Assembly (NCBI GenBank): GCA_002077065.1
Contig: NAJO01000025.1
Span: forward strand, 248,001-312,000
Length of the DNA stretch: 64,000 nucleotides
DNA from: Cryoendolithus antarcticus
Taxonomy: Eukaryota; Ascomycota; Dothideomycetes; Cladosporiales; Cladosporiaceae
Direction of reading: 5' to 3'
Part shown: piece after piece, positions 11,951 to 21,895 of the stretch
Layout of the letters: each line of letters starts with the position of its first letter
Position numbering within the stretch: the first letter of the stretch is position 1
The notes under the pieces: generated by a model
The model's database searches: none
What the model saw: the letters and a program-made list of their open reading frames with translations, nothing else
What the model was told of the DNA's origin: nothing
Translations under genes and position numbers: made by a program

Positions 11951-13876
11951 TTACTGGTCGCTATGATCTTCTGCGACACCCAATGTCGACCTGCCTGTCA
12001 TCAATCCTTCCGCCGCAGGCTCCGGCAATCCCGACGCCTGCACCGAGCTCCTCGAACTCTCCATCTCTCTATCTTTCAATCCACGTACAAATAACTTTGC
12101 CTTCCCTATGTACTTCGGTAGTGGATCTTGCCCATACCTGTCCTCATCTCGAATCGCAATGTCGATGGCGCGATCGTGAGAGACTCTCACGATGGTAGAG
12201 AATTTGTTGCTGTAAGATGCACCACTCGAAACCAGATTGAAGAAGCCGACTGCTACTGCCATGAGCGTCGCCATGATAGCAGCGCCGTACGGCGCCCAAA
12301 GACGTTGCGGGCTGTAGGCGTATGCGTTGTAAGTGTACGTCACAGACACGGATATCATCTCAGTCAGATTGGCGTGTACTGAGCTGATGCTGAGCAGAGA
12401 CAGGGTCATGTTTCGAAACAGTTCCTCGAGGGTGTCTTTAAACGGCAGCCACACTAAGTTTGGGGGTTCGAGGTCAGGTGACAGACCAGTGTAATTGCGA
12501 TAGACGGGCCAGAGCGCGTCAGTATATGCAAGATCCGTGGACAAGATCTGAGTGTAGGCAGTCTTATGTACGACGTCCCAGTATAGATGGCCCACTAGAA
12601 GTTCGCCGATGATTTGCATGAGCGACAGATACGATTTGACCCGTGGATCATTCAGCGAAAATGCTCCGGGGAACTCGAGATGGTTCTGCCCTTTCGCATC
12701 TTGTGATAAGAACCTTACGGGATTCCGCGTACGAGTTGATTGCATTGACACGCTCTGCTCTCCGTCGACATACGTCGCCGCGATATTATATGTAGTGTTG
12801 TATAGAGTACAGTTCAGTATCGTGATACCTTCAGCGCTTGCACCTTTCGTCGAGTTTATGTCGCGGTGCGCTACGAAAATCGCCTGCGCATGGCGCCAGT
12901 CAGTGCCAAGGTACTCAGGTTCGGTGGTGCCAATAGCGTAAGGCACGCGACCCCATGTAGCATATGCCTTGTGATCGTTGGTGCCGTTAGCAACCCATGA
13001 CACGAAGTAGCTGTTCGCGGCGTTGAGACACGCCGTTGAACCGTTCAAGCACGGTACGCCGGCATTGGTGAGTTCCACAGCAATACCAGAGGAATTGTTG
13101 GCTTCATCACATTGGAGCGAAGGACCGTCAAACTCGAGCGTGAAGGACGAGTTAGGTGCAATCATTGTGAGTAACTTCCCTGTCAAAAGAGGCAATTGCC
13201 CTTGGTACGCTGTTCCGAACAGGGTCCGTCGTACTTGAGTGCTTGGCCCACCCCAGTACGCAGATACCTCCGAGAGAGTCTGACCTGTGCCATTACGCTT
13301 TGTGATTCCCTCGCCGTTCCACGCGCTCGGTACGAAGTTTTCAGATGCAGAGTAATCCGGGATCCCGGTTGGTACCATCTCTTGAGATGATACGCGTTGA
13401 GGAACAACTTTGAGTGCGCTAGGTGGAAACACTACCGCAACTGGTATGAGCCAGGCGAATAGCGCTATCGCACAGAGGAGCGGGCTGACTTTGATGTTAT
13501 TGAAATTGAGTAGCTGGTAAGCGTCCTGAAGCTGTGTGGCTAAGCCGTCGATCGACGATAGAGGTAGCGGACGGTGCAACCTTCGCCAGAAGACCTGCCA
13601 GTATGCTGTAGATACAGCAATAACGAGAGCAGAGCGTACGAGGAAGGTGAAGGCAGTGCCTATTGAGATATTCGTATCCTGGGTCCAGCGTGCCTCCTCG
13701 ATCTTACTTCCGTTCAGTTTGGAGTAAAACACATGATGCCCAAACGCCAGAGCTGCGCCAAATAGAGTCGCGAGTGCCAGCGTGGTCGGCACAAGCCAGT
13801 GCGCGTGTGAGTGAGCAGCTGCCATGGTACTCCTGTCCCAGTGGTCTGCTGTCCCACTTTCCGGGATGTCTTGCAA
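11951..13876 (-). CDS. Fungal integral membrane protein with large glycosylated ectodomain
   Basis: The 641-residue single-exon product has three hydrophobic helices in the first 165 residues (about 27–48, 73–95, 135–155). A long central region of about 370 residues follows, with many N-x-S/T sequons (NSSF, NNSSG, NGTN, NCT, NTT, NYT). A fourth helix lies near residues 540–562, and the tail is short, charged and cytosolic. The four-helix arrangement with an extracellular loop is a common Pezizomycotina membrane family that carries no functional name I trust. Paired cysteines in the loop (CDEANNSS, CLNGSTACLN) suggest disulfides. An internal Met at 13825 (MAAAHSHAHW) could be the real start, since only 17 residues precede it. 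Role unknown; a sensor or surface protein is possible, but this is a guess from topology only. Confidence 0.75.
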   Translation of the reverse strand: MQDIPESGTADHWDRSTMAAAHSHAHWLVPTTLALATLFGAALAFGHHVFYSKLNGSKIEEARWTQDTNISIGTAFTFLVRSALVIAVSTAYWQVFWRRLHRPLPLSSIDGLATQLQDAYQLLNFNNIKVSPLLCAIALFAWLIPVAVVFPPSALKVVPQRVSSQEMVPTGIPDYSASENFVPSAWNGEGITKRNGTGQTLSEVSAYWGGPSTQVRRTLFGTAYQGQLPLLTGKLLTMIAPNSSFTLEFDGPSLQCDEANNSSGIAVELTNAGVPCLNGSTACLNAANSYFVSWVANGTNDHKAYATWGRVPYAIGTTEPEYLGTDWRHAQAIFVAHRDINSTKGASAEGITILNCTLYNTTYNIAATYVDGEQSVSMQSTRTRNPVRFLSQDAKGQNHLEFPGAFSLNDPRVKSYLSLMQIIGELLVGHLYWDVVHKTAYTQILSTDLAYTDALWPVYRNYTGLSPDLEPPNLVWLPFKDTLEELFRNMTLSLLSISSVHANLTEMISVSVTYTYNAYAYSPQRLWAPYGAAIMATLMAVAVGFFNLVSSGASYSNKFSTIVRVSHDRAIDIAIRDEDRYGQDPLPKYIGKAKLFVRGLKDREMESSRSSVQASGLPEPAAEGLMTGRSTLGVAEDHSDQ

Positions 13877-14791
13877 GCGAGAGCAGCAAGGTGATAGGTC
13901 GAAGGCAATGGGAGGTGAAACAAGGACATCTAGAGAGAACCCAGGTGAGGAAGAGGGTGATTGCTAAGAGTGGGAGACAAGGCTGTATACCGACAAGCCA
14001 CGACCTCGTGCAGCCTTGGCGTGCAGAAAGCCATACACGCTGCTCGTCCACACAGCGGCCTAGAGCAGACGCCACAATCGCTGAGCCAAAGCTCAATGGA
14101 AGTAGGTACCTGCGCAGCGCTCAGGGTACAGTAGAGTACGCGTTTGCGTTATCGTTCTCATTGCTTTCCGAGATCCTATACCTGGGATGGAAGATATTTT
14201 CGACACAACTGATCTCCCGACTGCGACGTGATGCCATTCTTTCTTGCAGTGACTGGGAGGCGTTCTCAATCACTTGGCCACCATACCCACTCGTGACGCT
14301 TCGCGCCAGCAGGTTCGCGAGTGAGCTTGCACTGTCTATTACCTCGGTAGGTGGTCGTTGGGCTTGAGTCTGATGGGTTGACCGACGTCGTTGCGCAAGG
14401 CTGAGGCATAGCCTAGACTTGGGGATGCTGCAAAGTCTATCTCCATGGGCGGGCGGGCACGATCCGTGACATCTGACATGACTCGTGCATTTTGGGACTG
14501 GGTGGTGATCTTGAGCTGGACGGTAGAGATTCGAAGGGTATCTTGTTGTGCATCGGCAGTTGACACCCATCACACCCATAGGTCCGAAGGAATGGCAGTC
14601 AAGGGTATGTTGGCCGAGCAGCAGAGTGTCTCGCAAATCTCACATAATGCTTTAGTGTCGTGCCATAAAGCCACCGATCTCGGTACAGCTCTCTGTCCAT
14701 CAGTAGCCTGCATGCCTCACACTGGGGCAGCGCATAGAATCAACGAATCCTCAAAGCCTGTGCCCTCCCTTGTCCCTCCCCTACGACTCAC
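13877..14791. other. Intergenic
   Basis: This 0.9 kb gap lies between the membrane-protein start and the 3' end of the SET gene. Both strands carry open frames of 130–230 codons near 13.7–14.6 kb, but they overlap each other and show no conserved motif, so I treat them as chance. No repeat or RNA gene was seen. Confidence 0.5.
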
Positions 14792-17136
14792 TCAGGCACC
14801 GTATCTCTGCTCGAACCCCCTCTTACTCCCCTTGCAAATCTCCCACATCTCCTCAGCCCACACAGCGTATTGCGCACTGACCATCGTGTCCTTCCCCTCC
14901 ACCACCTCATAGAGCTGCGAAAGGTACACAGCGGTATCGACCACCACGTCCTTGACAACGCAATGCGTGCGGTCAATGACCAGCTCTTTGAAGACGATCG
15001 AGGGTAAGAAGCCCAGGGATGAGAGCGCCGTGGTGCCGAGCTTAATGCACTACATGTCGCAGTATGTCAGTCATGTGCTCTGCCTGAGTGAACATAGGGA
15101 GGAGACTCACCTTTCCCGGCTCCGTACTATCCAACATACAAGCCCTCCTCAACCAAGCCGCAATCGCCGTGACGCCCAACTTTGGCACGTCCGGCTCAAA
15201 GCCCGGCTGCCTATAAGCTCCCTCAATCCGCTTCAAACAGTTTCTCCGCAGCCGCCACCTGGGCCTTCGTCGGCGTCACCTTATCGGACGCCTCATTCGC
15301 CGGCGAAGCAGCAAAGTCATCAGCCTCTTTCACGACCTTCCTACGATGCGAGATCGAGCCTTTGGGATGCAGCTCCGCGTTGCAGACCACGCACTCGCAC
15401 GTGAAGCCCCAGTGCGAAAATGTGCTGCCGTAGTCTAGTGACGCCGGGTCGGGGCGGGTGTATGCGATAGTGAGTCCTTCGTCCATGGCTATGGCGCGCG
15501 TGGCGCGGAGGATTAGGAAGTCGGAGATGACAGTACGGTAGGCATTTGCGTGGCAGGCGGGATTCATGTAGGAGGCGCGGAGGAATGTGGCTGTGGAGTC
15601 GTTTGCGGGGCGGAGAGCTTTCTGGGGGGATTTGGTAGAAGGTGAAGAGGGTTCGGGCGGGGCGTCTCGGAGGCCAAAGGCGTTGAGCTCCAGGATGCTT
15701 TGGACGCGGAAGACGTCGACAGGAGGGTTGGCAGTGCTGGCTGGAGGGATTGACGAGCTCTTGGTGCCATCGTATAGCTCGAAGTAGGCGGAAGCTTGGT
15801 TGGGGTTGCGCTGGAGCTGAGTGACGAGCTTGGTGTGTAGACTAGCATGCGTGCCGACTGACATGCGCTGAGTGTTGAGGTTGATGGTCATGTTAGTCGT
15901 CTGACCGTTGTCGGATCCGAGAGAGGAGCAGAAAGCTTTCTCACGCAAGATCAAGTCGCCTGCGCTGAAAGACTTGACCGCAAACAGCCCTTTACGGCGA
16001 CCAGGAGACGAGCGGACTTCGGTGTTCTTGACGAATGATGCGCAATCAAGACGTGGTGGGAGCCCACCTAAGAATCTGTCGCTCAGAAAAATGAACAAGC
16101 CAGTTTTCGACTCTCTCAGGCGGTCGAGAGCACGTGCGAGCTCTATGTTGACGTCGTTGTCGGTGCGCATGCGAATGGCCTCTGTGAACATGCGTGCAGC
16201 ATCCTCGAAGTGACCAAAGTTGTAAGATGCCCTGCCTGCGTGCAGGTAAGCCTTGGTGTTGAGCTCCATACTCCTCGTATCATCTGTCTGGACATCTGGT
16301 ATGACAGCAGCGATGGCGTCGCTATGAGCGACCTCGTATTGGCCGATGTGATGGTTCGTCAGTGCGCGATTGCGATGAAGATCTCGCCGTAGAACTTCGT
16401 CTTCTCCTCCACACAGCGCGATCGCTTCGCTGTAAAGCTTCAACGCCTTGCGGTGCTGCTTCAACCCGACTGCCACATTACCTTCCTTTTTCACTTCTTC
16501 TGCACTTCTGTCCTCCTCCACAGCCTGTACTCTAGGCCGCAGTGATAGTGGGACAATGGTATCGCACTCGTCCAAAACGACAAAGTCTGAAGGGTGATCC
16601 ACACCTACTATGACCCCACCATTGCTCGTAGCTTTGTAGTACGGCTCCTTGATGGCGAGTACAGATCAACGGGGCAGTGTCTGTGAGGGCGAGAGACCAA
16701 CGTCGGTGTTGTAGATTGCCAAGGCGCTCGACATGATCGTGCTCGTCCTCGATACCAGTCTGCACGGCCGTGACGCGGACGGCATTGCAGAAGACGCGTA
16801 CGAGGAGAGGGCGTCCAGTGTGATGAGTCTCGAGGCGAAGCTCGCGGATGCAGATCGGCTTCAACTCGATAATCTCAGCTGTCGATGGCTCGTATGCTTC
16901 TCCGACGAAGGTCTGCTTGATGAGGTGGTTACCATTCTGCACGGTAAGGTCTGAACGCGGTTCCAGACAGAGCGGTTCCAGACGTTAATGTGGAGAACAC
17001 TTACCCCGGTCCGCTCACATTCTTGCTGCAGCTCACGCCGAGTCGTTCTTTGCTGAGGCAGCAGGCCCTGACGCTTCTTAGCTGTTGCGAGGAGTGCCTG
17101 CTGTTGCTTCATGAGGGCGACGAAATTGTCGGCCAT
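14792..17136 (-). pseudogene. TPR–SET domain protein gene with several inactivating lesions
   Basis: The intact gene would encode a TPR plus SET-domain (SMYD-like) lysine methyltransferase candidate. The N terminus (MADNFVALMKQQQ, from 17136), the IKQTFVGEAY block, the EDEHDHVERLG block, KEPYYKATSNGGV, VDHPSDFVVL, the TPR region (GNVAVGLKQHRKALKLYSEA), the SET region (GRRKGLFAVKSF…MNPACHANAYR…CECVVC) and a C-terminal exon at 14792 to about 15050 all line up with the fungal family. They cannot be read in one frame. Visible lesions are an extra base near 16716 (after VERLG), an in-frame TGA at 16666–16668 (before SVLAIKEPYYK) and an extra base near 15235–15243 (before KRIEGAY). A phase mismatch at the first intron (near 16995) is a probable fourth. 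Splice sites and the remaining 459-codon frame are intact, so decay looks recent. Several local sequence errors are the alternative. Confidence 0.7.
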
Positions 17137-18075
17137 GATTAGCCCAGTGTTCTGCACTGCGAAAAATGCGTTGACTGCAATTTCAGGGCGTGAATCTTTG
17201 GTATACAACGAGTAAAGGTGACAGGAAGTAAGACGTGAAGGAGAGATTCACGTGGTAGGTTACCATGCAAACGGGCATACAAAAAGAGAACGACAGGCAG
17301 GCATCCGGTGAGCGGTAGATCGGACATGATCAAAGGAGACGCTCCAAGACAACGAGACTGACTACGTCTCTACTACGCTGAAAGGAACACGATCAGGAAC
17401 GTAACGACAATGGCGGTCCAGCACTGAGGAGGCTCATCCGATGTAGGCCGCTAACCATCTGGCAATGCCGCTTCTCCAGGGCCACGACGTCGAGTGGCCA
17501 ATTCTCCATGGCACTGTATCCTGGATGTGATGACTCCATGGTGTAGCGTAATGAAGTTGAAGAAAGGAAGTCATGAACAGGAGAGAAAGTATGTAAGGTT
17601 ATGTGAGGTCTGCGTTCAGGGTCCAAGCTCATCCACCGAGGAATCGCCAATGGCATCGGTCATCCGTTCCTGCCATCGACAACATACATGCCGCCTCGCT
17701 GTGCAAGATTTCTCTCGGAGCGATCTTACAGAGGTATTACAGAGTGGCTTGAAGTGCGCCAGATACTTTACTCACGTCGCGCCCTTGAGGCCGCTCATTG
17801 TGTAATGCTGACGGAATGCTGCGGAGAGTAGTTGGCACTGGCAGCCACTCCGGATGATGATGATGCGTGAGGTCTTCTAGCAGCTGCACCGCGGCGCAAG
17901 CAGGTTTGTATTACCAACTTCACTTCTTCTCTCATACAGTCTATGTTTAGATCTTACATTCATGTCACTAAGAAGAACAGTGACTTTGCTCTGTTTCCAG
18001 CACACAGACGAGCAATAGCGTCGCACTTAGTACCGCATCGAGCGAAGCACAGCACCCAGTGTAACTGCAGCCAAG
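17137..18075. other. Head-to-head intergenic region
   Basis: This 0.94 kb gap separates the divergent SET pseudogene and DUF3074 gene starts, so it should carry both promoters. Small open frames here lack conserved sequence. CT-rich tracts lie just upstream of 18076 (for example around 17921–17935), as often seen before fungal transcription starts. Nothing else is recognised. Confidence 0.5.
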
Positions 18076-20154
18076 ATGGCCGAGTTACATGAAGCTCTCA
18101 AGTCCCTCTCACCCACCACATGGGACGAAGTGCCCACCGAAGACGCCTCTCTGAGCACCTACATGACGGATGTCTTCTCCAACTCTGAGCTCATCTGCAA
18201 CTCCATTCCTCCACCCCTCTCAGGCACGCCCTTCCACGACTCGCAACCCCAGTACACCTCCCCAAACACCGCCACAGGATGGAAAGATATGCTGCAGTCC
18301 TCCGCGCGCTCCCACCCAGCCCACGACGAACACGAAAGCCTACAAAAGAACTGGGGCAAAGCGATGAAGTTCAGTCAGAAGGAGAACCCTCTCAACATCG
18401 CCGTCTATAAGATGGCCGGGCACGACAGACACGGTGCCTGGTTTGCGCGGCGGAGTGTGCATGAGGGTATGGGGTTTGAGAAGTTCAAGCGAGGTATGGT
18501 CAGGGAATTCCCGGAGAGTCTGAAAGTGCAAGGTGGGCCTGGGGAGGGGAACGTAAGAGGCATTGGAGGTGACCAGAAGCTGGAGATTAAGGAGATTGAA
18601 GGTGTCGGGAAGGCGGAGGTGTATCAGTTGAGTGCACAGTTTCCTGGGCCGACGACGCCGAGGGAGTTCGTGACGTTGCTCTTGACTACAGGGAGTGGGA
18701 TGAGCGACAAGAGTGCCGCGGAGCTGAAGGGTGGCGAGAGACATGTGCCAAGGAGCTTCATGATTGTGAGTAAACCGGTCAGGCATCCTGGCGCGCCAGA
18801 CCGGCAAGGGTATATCCGAGGGCAGTACGAGAGTGTGGAGTTGATACGAGAGATCCCAATCACGCCGTCGAAGGCCAAGTCGACGTCGAATCTGCTCAAC
18901 AGCAGTGGAGATGGAGCAAAGACTGGGCGGGACAGGGCTTCAACGATAGCGTTCACGGAGTCGAGAGGTCCGGAGGCGAAAGGAGAGCAGCGCGACTTGC
19001 AGCGGGGATCGAAAGATGCATCGCAGGACGCTGAGCTGAATCCTGTGGAGTGGATCATGATCACGCGGAGTGATCCTGGTGGAGGCATACCCAGGTTCAT
19101 GGTCGACAGAGGAACGCCCAGTGCTCTGATCAGTGATCTACATAAGTGGCTCGACTGGGCTGCACAGCTACGCGAGGATGGCGAAGAGAAAGATGCAGTC
19201 GCAGCGACGGAGCCACAGTCCAACGGCGTCACGCAGTCCGAGCAGCCTCCAACCCAGCCTGCCACGACCTCCACAACACAAAGCAATCCTCCCATCGCCC
19301 CACCCCGAAAGTCCATGACCCTGCCCCTCCCCAACGAAGCTCCACCCCAACCAGTCGGCGTCTTCGCCCACCTCACGCAAGCCCTAGGATCCGGCATAGA
19401 CCAATACGCGCCCAGCATGGTATCCTCCTACCTGCACGGCCAGCCGCAAGGTCAGCCTGCGGACGCAGACTACGAGTCCGACTCCTCCTCCGACTCCTCA
19501 GTCTCCGACGCCTCCTTCCAAAGCGCCACATCCATGCGCCGCAGATCCACGACCGGCCAGCTCGAGGAAGCGGCGCAGTCGAACGTCAGTCTGACCTCGC
19601 TAGAGCGGCCGGAAAGTCGCAAAGATATGTCAGGCCAAGAAAAAGACCTCCGTAAACTCATCCAGCAGCGCTCACAACTCACGCGCAAACTCGCCGAGAA
19701 GCGCGAAGCCGAGCAAACCCGCCTCGACAAATCCAAAGACTCCGAGTCGGATGCCCAAACCAAAGCACAGGACCGCTTCGACCGCGAAATCGGCAAAGCC
19801 GAAGCGAAACATACGCGCGACCTTGAGCGTCTCACCGCAAAAGAAGAAAAGCTCTCCCGCAAAACCGAAGCGAAGATCAAGAAACGGGAAGATCGCGATC
19901 AATTGAGCAGAGTCAGTAGGGAGAGGGATGAGTTTAGGGAGCAGGTAGGCACACTGAGGCGGGAACGGGAGGTGCTCCTTGAGAGGTTGGGGGAGCTGCA
20001 GAAGGAGAATACGAATCTGGTGCTTGGGCTTGGGAGAGCGGATGGCGGGAAGGAGATCTTGAGGAAGTTGAGAGAGGAGGGTGGGGAGGGGAAGGGAAGG
20101 GCGAGGGCGGGGAGTGGACGGAGTCGAGGCAGCACGGAGAGTAAAGCGTCGTGA
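18076..20154 (+). CDS. DUF3074 (START-like) domain protein
   Basis: The 692-residue single-exon product begins MAELHEALKSLSP and carries the DUF3074 fold over roughly residues 75–270. Typical blocks are WKDMLQ, the aromatic WFARRSVHE, PREFVTLLLTT, RSFMIVSKPVRHP and the GYIRGQYESVELIREIP strand. DUF3074 belongs to the START/Bet v1-like superfamily, so lipid or small hydrophobic ligand binding is a reasonable inference from the fold, not a demonstrated role. A second part of the domain (NPVEWIMITRSDPGGGIPRFMVDRG) follows after a Ser-rich insert. The C-terminal third has a disordered Pro/Ser region and then about 130 residues of charged coiled coil (EKDLRKLIQQR to LERLGELQKEN). The 3' end lies 43 bases from the convergent dehydratase gene. 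Confidence 0.85.
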   Translation: MAELHEALKSLSPTTWDEVPTEDASLSTYMTDVFSNSELICNSIPPPLSGTPFHDSQPQYTSPNTATGWKDMLQSSARSHPAHDEHESLQKNWGKAMKFSQKENPLNIAVYKMAGHDRHGAWFARRSVHEGMGFEKFKRGMVREFPESLKVQGGPGEGNVRGIGGDQKLEIKEIEGVGKAEVYQLSAQFPGPTTPREFVTLLLTTGSGMSDKSAAELKGGERHVPRSFMIVSKPVRHPGAPDRQGYIRGQYESVELIREIPITPSKAKSTSNLLNSSGDGAKTGRDRASTIAFTESRGPEAKGEQRDLQRGSKDASQDAELNPVEWIMITRSDPGGGIPRFMVDRGTPSALISDLHKWLDWAAQLREDGEEKDAVAATEPQSNGVTQSEQPPTQPATTSTTQSNPPIAPPRKSMTLPLPNEAPPQPVGVFAHLTQALGSGIDQYAPSMVSSYLHGQPQGQPADADYESDSSSDSSVSDASFQSATSMRRRSTTGQLEEAAQSNVSLTSLERPESRKDMSGQEKDLRKLIQQRSQLTRKLAEKREAEQTRLDKSKDSESDAQTKAQDRFDREIGKAEAKHTRDLERLTAKEEKLSRKTEAKIKKREDRDQLSRVSRERDEFREQVGTLRREREVLLERLGELQKENTNLVLGLGRADGGKEILRKLREEGGEGKGRARAGSGRSRGSTESKAS

Positions 20155-20197
20155 GATGCGTAGCTGTCTGAATAGAGCGGGGACGTGGACAGTCTGA

Positions 20198-21408
20198 CTA
20201 CCATTCCCGTAGCCCGCCGTCGAAGCCTACGAACCCCTTGATTTCCCATGGCTTGGTAATCTTACTAGCCTCCCTCACGGCCTCTTCGTTCACTTCGATC
20301 CCCAGTCCCGGGCCTGGCAGCACATTCACGTGCCCGTCTCTCACGCTGAATACCTCCGGATTCGTGACGAAGGAGTGTAAGTCGTACCCCCCTTCCACGT
20401 CGGTGTTGTAGTGCATACCGAGACTCATCTCCTGAATCTGATGATTCGCCACGCTCGCGCCGATTTGCAGGCAGGCGGCCAAGGCAATGGGGCCTAGAGG
20501 GCAGTGAGGTGCGAGTGCCACGTCGTAGGTTTCCGCCATGGCGGCTATGCGGCGGAGCTCGGAGATGCCGCCGCAGTGGGATATGTCGGGTTGGATTACG
20601 TCTACACTTCGGTTTTCGAAGAAGGGTTTGAAGTCCCAGCGCGTGTAGAGGCGCTCGCCGAGGGCTATGGGGGTCGTGGTCAGGGCGGAGAGTTGGGCGA
20701 TGCCCTCGGGGTGCTCGGAGAGAAGCGGTTCTTCGATGAATAGCGGGGCGTGGGGTTCAAGAAGCTTAGCGAGTTGTTTGGCCATGGGTTTGTGGAGGCG
20801 GCCGTGGAAGTCTACGGCGGCATCCATGCCCAGCGCTTTGACGGTCTTCAGCCGCTCGACGGCGCTGGTGAGGACTGAAGGGGAGTCTAGCCAGCCGACG
20901 TCTTCGGTGGCGTTCATTTTTAGGGCTGTGAAGCCTTGGGCTTTGCGCTCGAGGGCTTGCGCTGAGACGTCTGCGGGGCGGTCGCCGCCGATCCACGCAT
21001 ACACCTTGATCCTATCCCTGACCTTGCCACCCAGTAATTGCCAAACCGGCACTCCCAGCTTCCGGGCTTTGAGATCCCAGAGCGCGATATCTAGGCCTGC
21101 CAGAGCAGACATAAAGACTGGGCCGCCGCGGTAGAAGGATTTGCGGTAGGCGTCTTGCCAGAGTGCTTCGATGTTGTCGGCTTCGAAGCCTGTGAAGCGG
21201 GTGGTGTAGGCGTCCAGCGTGCCTTCGACGGATTGCGTGTGGCCTTCGAGGGTGGCTTCACCCCAGCCGACGTTACCTAGAGAGTCGGTGATTTTCACGA
21301 AGAGCCACTGGAGGGGGTTTAGTCACTAAACATTTGAGGCTCAGCGGGTAGAGATAGACATACTCGGGGAGGGACTCGGAAGTACTCGATTTTAGCTATG
21401 GGTGCCAT
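20198..21408 (-). CDS. Enolase-superfamily sugar-acid dehydratase (D-galactonate dehydratase-like)
   Basis: Exon 1 (21364–21408, MAPIAKIEYFRVPPR) joins exon 2 (20198–21307, WLFVKITDSLGN) across a 56-base intron with donor GTATGT and acceptor CCAG. The product is 384 residues. It is a mandelate racemase/muconate lactonising-type (β/α)8 enzyme. Visible active-site elements are the KMNA lysine strand, VDFHGR (metal Asp and catalytic His), FIEEPL (metal Glu), LGERL (metal Glu) and the catalytic His in LAPHCPLGP. This pattern matches bacterial and fungal galactonate dehydratases (DgoD), which convert D-galactonate to 2-keto-3-deoxygalactonate. The exact sugar acid is not certain. It is convergent with the DUF3074 gene. 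A galactose-related enzyme 4 kb from a galactose-polymer cluster is suggestive, but probably coincidental. Confidence 0.88.
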
Positions 21409-21895
21409 CGTTGCGAGAGCGTTTGTCGATGAGCGACCAATGGGGTGAAGCGACTACATTGTTGAAAGTGCAGAGGCTCTCGGGATATTATGAAGTACGT
21501 AGAGCTGTAGACCATGTCGTCGATTCGGTGTCATGTCTGACCGAGGCGGAGGGGCATGGTGGTCTCTTCCGCATGGTTGGCGACTCGGGATGGGCGGACA
21601 CTCGCCGACGAGATGACACACGACTTAGAGTGATTAGGTCAGTGGAGGTCGAGTCGACGAACTCAGGATTGCCCGAGCCTACCACATTTCGTAAAAGTCG
21701 CTGAGGGTCGAGAAGGTATGAGAGTAGTCTTGTAGGACCTGCCACTTTGGGCGCCCCACTCTGCATGGCAGAAGCTTGAGCTTGTTCCATGCGCTGCAGC
21801 AAGTCATATGCTCAGTTGGTTGACGACCTTGACGAGAGAATTGCGTGCCAACATGTCTATCTGCTAACGACAACCTCCCACGCCGCTGCCTCGAA
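21409..21895. other. Divergent intergenic region
   Basis: This 0.49 kb gap lies between the divergent dehydratase and Pff1 starts. It should contain both promoters. No conserved frame, repeat or RNA gene was seen. Confidence 0.5.

Noticed and set aside
14121..14636. 171-codon minus-strand frame between the membrane protein and SET gene
   Set aside because: Other frames overlap it on both strands, there is no hydrophobic or domain pattern and no splice context.
18624..19418. 264-codon minus-strand frame opposite the DUF3074 gene
   Set aside because: Antisense to conserved DUF3074 blocks.
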